Position numbers and translations under genes: made by a program. This document shows, one piece after another, positions 33,628 to 41,053 of a stretch of DNA of 46,267 nt. The stretch is from Ahrensia sp. (GTDB lineage Bacteria > Pseudomonadota > Alphaproteobacteria > Rhizobiales > Rhizobiaceae): contig NZXU01000109.1 in the NCBI GenBank assembly GCA_002698425.1, forward strand, positions 1-46,267. Direction: 5' to 3'. Below the pieces are notes generated by a model. It worked only from the letters and a program-made list of their open reading frames with translations, was not told the origin of the DNA and ran no database searches. The first letter of the stretch is position 1, and each line of letters opens with the position of its first letter.

Positions 33628-35745
33628 TTACTCGGCCGTCGAGCCTGGCGGCAGGATGTCGAGGGCGACCTGCGCGATGCCGGAGCCGTCGTCCTCCTTC
33701 GTCTTGCGTCGCGCCGCGCGTGTCTTCTCGCCAAAGCCCGCCTCGGCCAGCATGTCCCGGAACCCACCGCGCGAGGCGCCGGCGGCGCGGGTTCGCCCGA
33801 TCGCCGGCTGGGCGAGCCATGAGAAATCGGCCAGCGCGGTCTGCGGTTCGGCGGGCGTGACGATGCTGATCAGCCTTTCGCGTCCATATTCGCCCTCGAT
33901 GATCTCGAGCAGGCCGTCCCGCAGCGTCTCGCCGGGATTGATGCGCCCGTTATACATGAAGTCGATGGAATAGCTGACGCCGACATAAAGGATGTTCAGA
34001 TCGAGCGGGCGGTTCGAGGTGTTCCTGGCTTCGAGATACATCTCGTCGCCCGGTTCCAGCCGCGGGATGGCCGGGGGAGCCACCGGCGTGCGCTCTCCGG
34101 TTTCGGCGGACTGTATGTAGTAGGTCACCTCCAGCCCGCCGCCGCGGCTCGAGAAGGAATCCCCGAGCTTGAGGAGGTTGGCGACGCGGGCGATGCGCGC
34201 GAGGCTCTCGGAAAGGATGTTCACGGTCTCGCCGCTGTCGCGGGTCGTGTAGGAAATCGAGATCGTCTTGTCGGTGCCTTCCTCGATGCGCTCGGCGCCG
34301 GCCGGAACCAGCCAGAGCGATCCGCCGGCCACCTGAAGATAGATGTCGGCGCGGTCCTCGGCCGGGACCAGTTCGAGCCTCAGGCCCTCGCGGTCGGCGG
34401 CTTGCAGGCCTTCCATGACCGCCTGGACAGCGTCGCGCTGATCGTCGGAAACGGTTGCCGGGTCCGGCATGGCGACGGTGACGCCGAAGCTCATCTCCTC
34501 GGCGGCTTTGCGGGCGTAGTAGCCCGGCTCGATCATCACGAAACCGCCGTCGACGATCTCGAATTCCGACTGGAAGTCGTCCGTGCCGGTCACCCGGATC
34601 GTCGCCACCTTGTCGTCGTCGCTTGCCGCCGGGCCGGGCAGGAGGGTCAGTTCGTCGCCGACCGAGAGACCATGGAGCCTGCCGCCGGAGAAGATGCGCT
34701 TGCCGCCTTCCTGCTTGACCGGCCATTGCTGGACCCTGCCGCCATGGCCGATATCGGCTCCGAAGACCGGATTGTCGAGCGCGCCCTCGAAGAGCGGCGT
34801 CGGCTGGACACGGTAGCCGGTGGTGTAGCGGCGCAGGATTTCCTCGCCGAGCTGGCGGTAGGTCAGGGCCGGGTTCTGCGACAGCGCCTCGAACAGGGTG
34901 AAAGTGAACAGCCCGTGCGAGACACGGTCCGGATCGCCCTGGGGCAGGCGCATTTCCGGGGTCGTCTGGTTTGTCTGCGCCGCATAGAAATAGACGAACT
35001 GGCCTTCGCCGGTTCCGGACGTTTCGAGTGTTGCTGCTTCGGGAGCAGGCGAGCCCGAGCGGGTGCGGACCGGCTCGACCGCGTCCAGCACGTCTTGCGG
35101 AATGCCGAGCGCGGTCGCGCCGAGCTTGCGCGACTTTTCCACGTCCAGCGGATCGCCCGACGGGCCGGCGCGGGTGACCGTGCCGGAATGGCAACTGTCG
35201 AACACGGCCCAGACATTGGCGCCCTTGTCGATGATCCGGTTGATCATCTCGCCGAGATCATCATCGACAAGCGCGTTCGGGATCGTACCCGTGCTCATGT
35301 CCCAGTTGGAGATGTCGGAGGGCAGGAAGAGTTCGTCGAGACCGTCCTGTTCCTCGCCCTCGACGCGGGCCGGCGCCTGTGAGCCATGGCCGGAAAAATG
35401 CAGGAAGACGAAATCGCCGGCCTCCGCTTTTTCCGCAAGGGCGGCGAAGGCTTCCTGAATGTGGGCGTTGGTGGGAGCGGCAGCCCCGTCAATGCCGTCG
35501 GCGAGCAGGGTTATACCGTCTTCGGTGAAGTCGATCGGCGCGCCGTCGAGCAGATATTCATGCACCAGCTTCGCGTCGTTCACGGGACCGGCGAGCCAAA
35601 GGGTCTCGTCCAGGTTCTCGTATTTCGACACGGCGACCACCAGCGCATAGTTGTTTTGCGCGAGCGCCGGAAACGCCAGCAAAACTCCGAACGCCACGTT
35701 TGCGGCCAGTGCGACGCCGCACTTGCGAAGAAACCTGTTTGTCAT
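33628..35745 (-). CDS. exported metacaspase-like (C14) protease with C-terminal DUF4384-like region
   Basis: A 705-residue protein. It has a Sec signal peptide (hydrophobic core VALAANVAFGVLLAFPA, cleaved at ALA-QN) and a metacaspase domain over about residues 30-290. His120 is in FLHFSGHGSQ and Cys185 in VFDSCHSGT; Asp183, two before the Cys, and the segment EEQDGLDELFLPSD are typical of type I metacaspases, which cut after Arg or Lys. Residues 320-420 look like a small beta domain, and about 540-660 resemble a DUF4384 domain (RLEPGDEMYLEARNTSNRPL). The C-terminal 50 residues are basic and disordered-looking. First gene of operon B. Probable activator of the downstream protease, inferred from specificity and gene order. 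Confidence 0.9.
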   Translation of the reverse strand: MTNRFLRKCGVALAANVAFGVLLAFPALAQNNYALVVAVSKYENLDETLWLAGPVNDAKLVHEYLLDGAPIDFTEDGITLLADGIDGAAAPTNAHIQEAFAALAEKAEAGDFVFLHFSGHGSQAPARVEGEEQDGLDELFLPSDISNWDMSTGTIPNALVDDDLGEMINRIIDKGANVWAVFDSCHSGTVTRAGPSGDPLDVEKSRKLGATALGIPQDVLDAVEPVRTRSGSPAPEAATLETSGTGEGQFVYFYAAQTNQTTPEMRLPQGDPDRVSHGLFTFTLFEALSQNPALTYRQLGEEILRRYTTGYRVQPTPLFEGALDNPVFGADIGHGGRVQQWPVKQEGGKRIFSGGRLHGLSVGDELTLLPGPAASDDDKVATIRVTGTDDFQSEFEIVDGGFVMIEPGYYARKAAEEMSFGVTVAMPDPATVSDDQRDAVQAVMEGLQAADREGLRLELVPAEDRADIYLQVAGGSLWLVPAGAERIEEGTDKTISISYTTRDSGETVNILSESLARIARVANLLKLGDSFSSRGGGLEVTYYIQSAETGERTPVAPPAIPRLEPGDEMYLEARNTSNRPLDLNILYVGVSYSIDFMYNGRINPGETLRDGLLEIIEGEYGRERLISIVTPAEPQTALADFSWLAQPAIGRTRAAGASRGGFRDMLAEAGFGEKTRAARRKTKEDDGSGIAQVALDILPPGSTAE

Positions 35746-36184
35746 CCCACACCCTCAGTTTTAGCCGGCGTTCCGGAGGGACCGGACCACACGGGCATGT
35801 CAGAAAGCATCGTTGCAAGCATGGAAAAAATTGGGCGATGCTCGCAAATTCTTTCAAGGAGTAACGGATGGTGAGCATCGGCCGGGTGGATTCGTGTCGA
35901 TCCGCGGCACACGCGATGGTTCAATTCCAGCCTCCCAACCCCCTGAAAACTTGGCATTCGCACGTTAGCGGCGACGCCGCGGCATGCAACCTCGCAGAAT
36001 AATATTTTTGGAGTTAGTTTTTGCGGTTTGGCCTGTTGGTTAACGGGTCTGCGACCAGCGCCCTATCATGTTTGTGGCAGAAAACGGGCAATAAGGCAGG
36101 GCTTTTGAGCGCTGCTATGGCGTTTAACGGCTTGCACATTCCGCGTCCGTACAGCGATAAAACGGATGTGCGGGCCTCTTATCG
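35746..36184. promoter_or_regulatory. 439-base divergent intergenic region of operon B
   Basis: The longest gap in the window, between the metacaspase start (minus) and a membrane protein gene (plus). It is AT-richer than its surroundings, most at 36000-36030 (AATAATATTTTTGG). It holds an inverted repeat GATGCTC/GAGCATC at 35837-35843 and 35873-35879, and a possible 44-codon ORF at 35868-36002 with AGGAG upstream. Promoters for operon B and the membrane protein gene must lie here; no confident -35/-10 pair is seen. Confidence 0.5.
35868..36002 (+). CDS. possible 44-residue ORF, doubtful
   Basis: An ATG at 35868 with AGGAG at 35857-35861 opens a frame of 44 codons (MVSIGRVDSCRSAAHAMVQF onward) ending in TAA at 36000-36002. 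The residues show no hydrophobic segment or known motif. The second arm of a GATGCTC inverted repeat lies inside its first codons, which could hide or expose the start. Good spacing of the ribosome binding site is the only positive evidence; it may be chance. Confidence 0.15.
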   Translation: MVSIGRVDSCRSAAHAMVQFQPPNPLKTWHSHVSGDAAACNLAE

Positions 36185-37135
36185 ATGGCAAGTCTAACCG
36201 TAATGTTCGACGCCTATCTTTCCGAGTTGTTCGGCTTTCCAGGCATCGTGCTGGCCGCGATTGGCGCGTTCTACCTATTCGCCGGTCTCGTGCTGGCGCG
36301 CCAGATGATCCTTGACCGGGTCTTGTCGCGCGCCATCGAGATGATCTCCCTTGAGCGGCAAAGCCGCGTCGAGACGCTCCAACAGGTCTGGATGACCGTC
36401 AGCGCGATCCTGATATTCGCCGCCGGCGCGACCCTGCTTTGCCTGTCGCGGCTGGCGGTTTGGCTGTTCGCCGCGGCCCTGCTGCAGCAGGTGCTCTACC
36501 TGACATGGGCCGCCCCGCGTTACTTCGATGTGGAAGACGAGCCCGATCCTACCGGCCGGCGTCAGTCGACGAATGCGACGATCCTCTTCGGTGCGGTGAC
36601 GCTTGCTGTTGTTGCCGCAGCGACCAATGGGGTGCTGCTTCCCCTGTCCGGCGCGGGATTGCCGTCTCTGTTCGTGTCGGGCGCGCTCACGGCGGCTTTC
36701 GCGGTCTGGATACTCATGCGGTTGCGGATGCCGCTTCGGCCCGGCGCGCATGCCATGCCGGAGATCGACGATTTCGAGGAGGAACCGGTCGATATGGCGG
36801 AAGTCGATGGCCTGCGGCTTTCGGCGGAATGGTACGAGCTTCCGGTGATGGCATTGTTTGCCGATGGCGAAACGAGTTTCGTAACGCCCGGGCAGATCGG
36901 CCTCTCGAATGCGCTCGGGCAGGAACTCGATGCGTGGCAGAGCGCCTACAATGCGATCTGCGAGAATGATGAAAGCGAGATGGCGCCGGTTTGGACCGAG
37001 GAGCAGAAGACCGCGCATTTCGAACAGGCGGCGGCGCTCGCGGGTCGGATACGCAGTGAAATACGGGCCGCCGGCCACGAACGGATCGCGATATCCTGGC
37101 AGACCGCCGATGGAACGATCGTCCCAGTGGATTAG
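36185..37135 (+). CDS. polytopic membrane protein with soluble C-terminal domain
   Basis: A 316-residue protein with about five membrane helices in the first 180 residues (IVLAAIGAFYLFAGLVLA, then VSAILIFAAGATLLCL, WLFAAALLQQVLYL, ILFGAVTLAVVAAATNG and LFVSGALTAAFAVWIL). An acidic soluble domain of about 130 residues follows, starting at MPEIDDFEEEPVDMAEVDG. Met7 is an alternative start; neither ATG has a good ribosome binding site. It diverges from operon B. No family is recognised; the C-terminal part has a short repeat-free alpha/beta look. Confidence 0.7.
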   Translation: MASLTVMFDAYLSELFGFPGIVLAAIGAFYLFAGLVLARQMILDRVLSRAIEMISLERQSRVETLQQVWMTVSAILIFAAGATLLCLSRLAVWLFAAALLQQVLYLTWAAPRYFDVEDEPDPTGRRQSTNATILFGAVTLAVVAAATNGVLLPLSGAGLPSLFVSGALTAAFAVWILMRLRMPLRPGAHAMPEIDDFEEEPVDMAEVDGLRLSAEWYELPVMALFADGETSFVTPGQIGLSNALGQELDAWQSAYNAICENDESEMAPVWTEEQKTAHFEQAAALAGRIRSEIRAAGHERIAISWQTADGTIVPVD

Positions 37136-37253
37136 ATGCGCACGGATTGCCATGCCGCGAAAATCGGGAAAACCTGTCAGTATCGGCTTTCGGAGCAACC
37201 ATCATAGCCGCATCCGCCTGGTCCGACTTGGATACTTTTTGGAGGAGAAGCGT

Positions 37254-37688
37254 TTGAATAGTCTGGCCCGATCGCTGCGTTTCGCTGGCGCGACATTATC
37301 AGGCTGCCTGGCGCTTGCCGGCTGCGTGAACGGTTTCGGCCTGTCCGGGCCGAGCCTCGAGGAGAGCCTGACCGGCCATACTGTCGTGTTCGACGCGCCC
37401 GAGGGGCTGCCGGCCGAGCGCGAGACCTATCACGCGGACGGAACGCTCACGCGCATGTTCCGCCCATGGCTCTTTCCCGAGACCCTTTCCAAGGGCTCCG
37501 GCTATTGGTGGATCGAGGACGGGCGGTACTGCACCTCCGGCAACATCCGCGAGGAAGCCGATGGCGGGTCGTGTAACACCGTGAAGATCAGCGGCGACCG
37601 TATTCGTTTCACGCCGTGGAGCCCGCCGCAACTGATCGAGGTCTTCCCGGAACTGCGTCGCGTGCGAACGGGGCGGTTGATCGACTGA
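37254..37688 (+). CDS. small lipoprotein of unknown function
   Basis: A 144-residue protein starting at a TTG at 37254, with GGAGGAG at 37241-37247. From this start the N-terminus is a lipoprotein signal peptide with lipobox LALAGC (Cys24). The mature part (SLEESLTGHTVVFDAPEGLP, then SGYWWIEDGRYCTSGN) looks like a small beta-sheet domain with two further Cys. The frame is open upstream into the preceding gene, but only the TTG gives a signal peptide. Likely anchored in the outer membrane. Family not recognised. Confidence 0.75.
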   Translation: MNSLARSLRFAGATLSGCLALAGCVNGFGLSGPSLEESLTGHTVVFDAPEGLPAERETYHADGTLTRMFRPWLFPETLSKGSGYWWIEDGRYCTSGNIREEADGGSCNTVKISGDRIRFTPWSPPQLIEVFPELRRVRTGRLID

Positions 37689-37706
37689 CGCCTTTATGGC
37701 GAGGGT

Positions 37707-38336
37707 TCACCGCCCGTCAGGCGCACTGTTTGCACTCGACTCGGAAAAGGCCTTGGCGAACAGCGTCACCGGTACGCGCGGCCTGGGCCGCCAGGGCGCA
37801 TTCGACCAGGCGAAATAGAGACCGAAGAGCAGCAGGGCCGCGACCGGAACAAGCGCTTCTCCCGCAAGCGCATCGCCGCGACCGCCCGCAAGCGCGCCGA
37901 ACGAGATACCGAGCGCAAAGAGAGCCGCCACCACGCCGATGAGAAAAATCCATAACCTCGCCCGCCCATATTCGCCGATGGTAACGGGGAGATTCGGCCT
38001 CGCTGTCGCGAGCCGGTCGAGAAAGGCCGCAACCGTATCGCGGAAAGCAAGATAGTCCGGGTCGGACCCCGGATCGGCCGCGGTGGAATTGCAGCCGAGC
38101 GAGCGTGTTGCGGCGCGGTCTTTCGTCAGGAAGTCGAGTCGGCTCATCCGTGCGCCGCGTATGCGATGTTCGACAAAGGCCAGCCGCTCGATATCCGCTG
38201 GGGCGAGACGCCATTTCTCCGAACCTTCACTGTCGGTGCAGACGAGGTGGGTATCGGTGAACTCAACGAATTGCCGTCCGACCAGAAGGGCGGGTTTGTA
38301 ACCGAAGCGTTTTCGGGCCTTTGTCAGTTGGTTCAT
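37707..38336 (-). CDS. membrane protein with N-terminal PH-like domain, unknown function
   Basis: A 209-residue protein. The N-terminal 70 residues (KPALLVGRQFVEFTDTHLVC, then KWRLAPADIERLAFVEH) look like a small PH-like beta domain. A variable linker with one Cys follows, and two membrane helices lie near the end (LWIFLIGVVAALFALGISFG and VPVAALLLFGLYFAW). The ATG at 38336 is preferred, though a TTG at 38369 would add 11 residues; neither has a good ribosome binding site. It is convergent with the lipoprotein gene, 18 bases apart. Function unknown. Confidence 0.65.
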   Translation of the reverse strand: MNQLTKARKRFGYKPALLVGRQFVEFTDTHLVCTDSEGSEKWRLAPADIERLAFVEHRIRGARMSRLDFLTKDRAATRSLGCNSTAADPGSDPDYLAFRDTVAAFLDRLATARPNLPVTIGEYGRARLWIFLIGVVAALFALGISFGALAGGRGDALAGEALVPVAALLLFGLYFAWSNAPWRPRPRVPVTLFAKAFSESSANSAPDGR

Positions 38337-38537
38337 GCGACCGGCGTTTTTCGGTTCCAATAAAGACAAGTCGGGTGCAAAGCCGAGACCGGAAGCTATG
38401 GGCCTCGCCCGCGAAAGGCAATCCGGTCCGTGTTTCGCCGGGACTTCACGGTGTCGCCCTCTTTCCGGGGGCCCGTAAATATGGACAAGGCTGTCGCTGG
38501 CGCATAGCGTGGCGCACCTTCAATCGACAGAGCCCAT

Positions 38538-39242
38538 ATGCCAGAATTCCTTCCCGGCGCCACGTTCAGCGGCATAATGACAGTCCTGTTCGTGATCGCC
38601 TGGCGCGTGCGTGCCGGCAAGCCGCGCTGGCCTGTATGGAAACTGGCGCTGATCGGTATCCTGTCGGCCTTCCTCATGCCTCGGGCGCTTGCACTTTCGA
38701 TGAGCGCATGGCGGTCTGTGCCCGGACTGCCGGATTTGCCCGTGGTCAGCTTCGACCAGGTGTTCATCGGCGCGTTGGTGGCGCTTCTTGTCTTCGCGTC
38801 CAGCCATCGCCCCGGCGGCAAGCCGCGCATGCCGCTTTGGGCGAGCCTTCTCAGCGGCGCAGTGGTGGCCGCCGTGCTGCCGCCGCTTCTGTTCCTCGTG
38901 ACCGGCAGCTATCAGCGCGCCTCTTTGCGGGCGGACGTTAACCAATGCACCCGCGGCATGATCGGGCAGGTGCAGCCTCGTGACATCGAAAATATCTGCG
39001 ACGAGCCGATCGCGGTGGGCCTCTGCCTGCCGGGAGAGACCAATCCCGCGCCCTGTGCGCAGACAGAAATCCTACAGCCCGGCGAGGTCGCGCATTTCGA
39101 TCCCGGCGACGCGCGGCTGTCGTCCTTGCCGTCCAATCCCGGTGGCTTGACGGTCGTCGCCTGCCGCCCGCCGGCGAGGCCGTCGCGAATGGGGACCGCC
39201 ATCGGGCGAGGCCATGAGGGCGTCTGCCTGCCTCCCGGTTGA
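38538..39242 (+). CDS. membrane protein with cysteine-containing extracytoplasmic tail
   Basis: A 234-residue protein with about four membrane helices in the first 125 residues (GIMTVLFVIAWRV, LALIGILSAFLMPRALALS, FIGALVALLVFAS and LLSGAVVAAVLPPLLFLVTG). A tail of about 105 residues follows with six Cys (QCTRGM, NICDEP, GLCLPG, APCAQT, VACRPP, GVCLPP). The tail holds ILQPGEVAHFDPGDARL, a motif style seen in small secreted beta domains. Disulfide bonding outside the cytoplasm is likely. It is divergent from the PH-like gene. Family not recognised. Confidence 0.65.
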   Translation: MPEFLPGATFSGIMTVLFVIAWRVRAGKPRWPVWKLALIGILSAFLMPRALALSMSAWRSVPGLPDLPVVSFDQVFIGALVALLVFASSHRPGGKPRMPLWASLLSGAVVAAVLPPLLFLVTGSYQRASLRADVNQCTRGMIGQVQPRDIENICDEPIAVGLCLPGETNPAPCAQTEILQPGEVAHFDPGDARLSSLPSNPGGLTVVACRPPARPSRMGTAIGRGHEGVCLPPG

Positions 39243-39289
39243 GCCGTTTTTGCGGCACCCTATCCGGGCAGCAGTGCGCTGATCAAAGA

Positions 39290-39314
39290 TTGGCCAGTTG
39301 CCCATTTTTAGGGT
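39290..39314. promoter_or_regulatory. candidate MocR operator, copy 1
   Basis: TTGGC-N5-GCCCA at 39290-39304 runs into ATTTTTAGGGT. The same layout (TTGGC-N5-GCCAA then TTTTTGGG) recurs at 43392-43414 upstream of the binding-protein gene. The shared 13-base core is TTGCCCATTTTTA here and ATGCCAATTTTTG there. A shared pattern at two promoters of one locus suggests a common regulator. Confidence 0.4.
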
Positions 39315-39372
39315 CGCTCTTCGTCGTATTCGTTTCCAGTTTTCGACCGGTAATCCCGCGGTTTACGGGGTT

Positions 39373-39413
39373 TTGGCGTATTTCTTTCCTTTCGGCCGGT
39401 TGGCGCATTTCTT
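39373..39413. repeat. 14-bp direct repeat upstream of the MocR regulator gene
   Basis: TTGGCGTATTTCTT at 39373-39386 and TTGGCGCATTTCTT at 39400-39413 agree at 13 of 14 positions and start 27 bases apart. They lie 15-55 bases upstream of the MocR gene start. MocR-family regulators usually bind direct repeats near their own promoter, so this is a fitting autoregulatory operator. The core TTGSC..ATTT resembles the elements at 39298 and 43400. Confidence 0.55.
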
Positions 39414-39427
39414 GCGTCGCGAGATGC

Positions 39428-40924
39428 ATGAATTTTCAACCGGCCCCCGCACAGAAACTCTATCCGGACATCGTCTGGAAGCGGCTGTTTGCCGAGCTGG
39501 ATCGCGACGGGCAGGGCCTGAATATCCAGATCCGGCGAACGATCGTCTGCGCGATCGAGCAGGGTGTCCTGACGAACGGAACCCGGCTGCCGTCAAGCCG
39601 CCGGCTTGCGGTGTTGCTGGGGGTTGCTCGCAACACGGTCACGGCGGCCTATCAACTGCTGATCGATGAAGGCTTTCTCGCTTCGCGCGAACGGAGCGGG
39701 ATTTTCGTCGCGGCCTCCACATCGGGGATCGCGGCCGGTCCGGAGCGCCAGGATGCTGGCGACGGACAATGGGCGAACCGCTTCGCCATCCGCCCGTCCG
39801 ACCTGCGGCAGATCGACAAGCCGCGCGACTGGCTCGACTATCCCTATCCGTTCCTGTTCGGCCAGTTCGATCCGGCGATCTTTCCGACCAACAATTGGCG
39901 CGAGGCGATGCGGGCGACCTCCAGCGTCAAGGAAATATACGGCTGGGCCGGTGATCGCGTCGACGATGACGATCCCGATCTCGTCGAACAGCTCCGGCTG
40001 CAGGTGCTTCCCAAGCGCGGGATTTTCGCCGAGCCGGACGAGATCATCGTCACGATCGGCTCCCAGCACGCGCTATCGATGCTGGTTCAGCTCTTCGTCG
40101 GGGCAGGAACGGTCGTCGGAGTGGAGGACCCCGGCTACACGGATATTCGCAACATGGCGGAGATGGCGACGTCGAATGCCCACATGCTCAACGTCGACCG
40201 CCACGGCGTCGTGCCCGACGCGACGTTGTCGGAATGCGAGATCGCGCTGCTCACGATCGGCCATCAGTGCCCGACGACAGCGGTCATGCCGTTGCAGCGC
40301 CGCAAGGACCTGCTCGAGACGGCGGAGCGGGACGATATTATCCTTGTGGAGGACGACTACGAGGCCGACCTGCTTCTCGAAGGCGAGGCTGAATTGCCCT
40401 GTCTGAAGAGCCTCGATGAAAACGGCCGGGTGATCTATGTCGGCAGTTTCTCCAAGGCGCTCGCGCCGGGACTGCGCATCGGCTACATCGTCGCGCCGCG
40501 CTCGGTGATCGCCGAATTGCGCGTCTTGCGGCGCATCATGCTGCGCCATCCGCCAACCAACAACCAACGCATTCTGGCGACCTTCATCGCGCTCGGTCAC
40601 TACCGGCTGCACCTGAAGAAGACGGGCGCCATTCTGCGCCGCCGGGCCGACCTGATCTCCGGCCTTCTGCCGGAAGTTCTTCCGGGGTTCCGCTGGCGCA
40701 GGGATGCGGGCGCGAAGAGTTTCTGGATCGAGGGGCCGCCGGATTTCGATAGCGGAGACCTGGCGCGCGCGGCGCGGGAAAAGGGCGTGCTCATCGAACC
40801 GGGCGACATCTTCTTCGCAGATCCCGATACTGGCCGCCGTTTCTTCCGGCTCGGCTTCACCGCTATCGGCGAGGCGAAGATCGAGGCTGGCCTTCGCCTT
40901 CTCGGCGATCTCGTGCCCCGCTGA
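39428..40924 (+). CDS. MocR-family regulator (GntR-type HTH plus aminotransferase-like domain), TauR/GabR-like
   Basis: A 498-residue regulator. The N-terminal GntR winged helix covers residues about 25-100 (LPSSRRLAVLLGVARNTVTA is the recognition region), followed by an aminotransferase class I-like domain with PLP-binding Lys343 in VGSFSKALAPGLRIGY and conserved EDDYEADL. These proteins sense an amine or PLP through the aminotransferase domain and activate catabolic genes. The ATG at 39428 starts just before the HTH; a longer frame from 39239 lacks a ribosome binding site and family similarity. The next gene on the same strand is a class III aminotransferase, the usual target of TauR/GabR types. 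Ligand not decided. Confidence 0.9.
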   Translation: MNFQPAPAQKLYPDIVWKRLFAELDRDGQGLNIQIRRTIVCAIEQGVLTNGTRLPSSRRLAVLLGVARNTVTAAYQLLIDEGFLASRERSGIFVAASTSGIAAGPERQDAGDGQWANRFAIRPSDLRQIDKPRDWLDYPYPFLFGQFDPAIFPTNNWREAMRATSSVKEIYGWAGDRVDDDDPDLVEQLRLQVLPKRGIFAEPDEIIVTIGSQHALSMLVQLFVGAGTVVGVEDPGYTDIRNMAEMATSNAHMLNVDRHGVVPDATLSECEIALLTIGHQCPTTAVMPLQRRKDLLETAERDDIILVEDDYEADLLLEGEAELPCLKSLDENGRVIYVGSFSKALAPGLRIGYIVAPRSVIAELRVLRRIMLRHPPTNNQRILATFIALGHYRLHLKKTGAILRRRADLISGLLPEVLPGFRWRRDAGAKSFWIEGPPDFDSGDLARAAREKGVLIEPGDIFFADPDTGRRFFRLGFTAIGEAKIEAGLRLLGDLVPR

Positions 40925-40948
40925 GCGGCGGCCTTTCTCCCGACAAGG

Positions 40949-40959
40949 ACTGGACCAGT
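40949..40959. promoter_or_regulatory. short palindrome upstream of the aminotransferase gene
   Basis: ACTGG-A-CCAGT, a perfect 5-bp palindrome around one base, lies about 95 bases upstream of the aminotransferase start in the 129-base gap after the MocR gene. As I remember it, TauR of Rhodobacter uses CTGGAC-type direct repeats; the CTGGACC here would fit one half, but no second copy is seen. Weak evidence. Confidence 0.25.
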
Positions 40960-41053
40960 TTCCGTTTTCGATGGTGCCAGCGGCGTTCGGCCCGTCACAG
41001 GGCGCGGCGAATATGCTAGGTCGCAAGGATTGCCGCGCCAAGGAGAGACGCCC

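Noticed and set aside
10421..35745. Typical cytoplasmic anti-phage defence island
   Set aside because: CHAT, caspase, propeller and patatin domains suggest defence, but every protease has a signal peptide and there is no restriction, retron, CRISPR, NLR/STAND or nucleotide-signalling gene nearby. Defence is not excluded, but the location argues for an envelope function.
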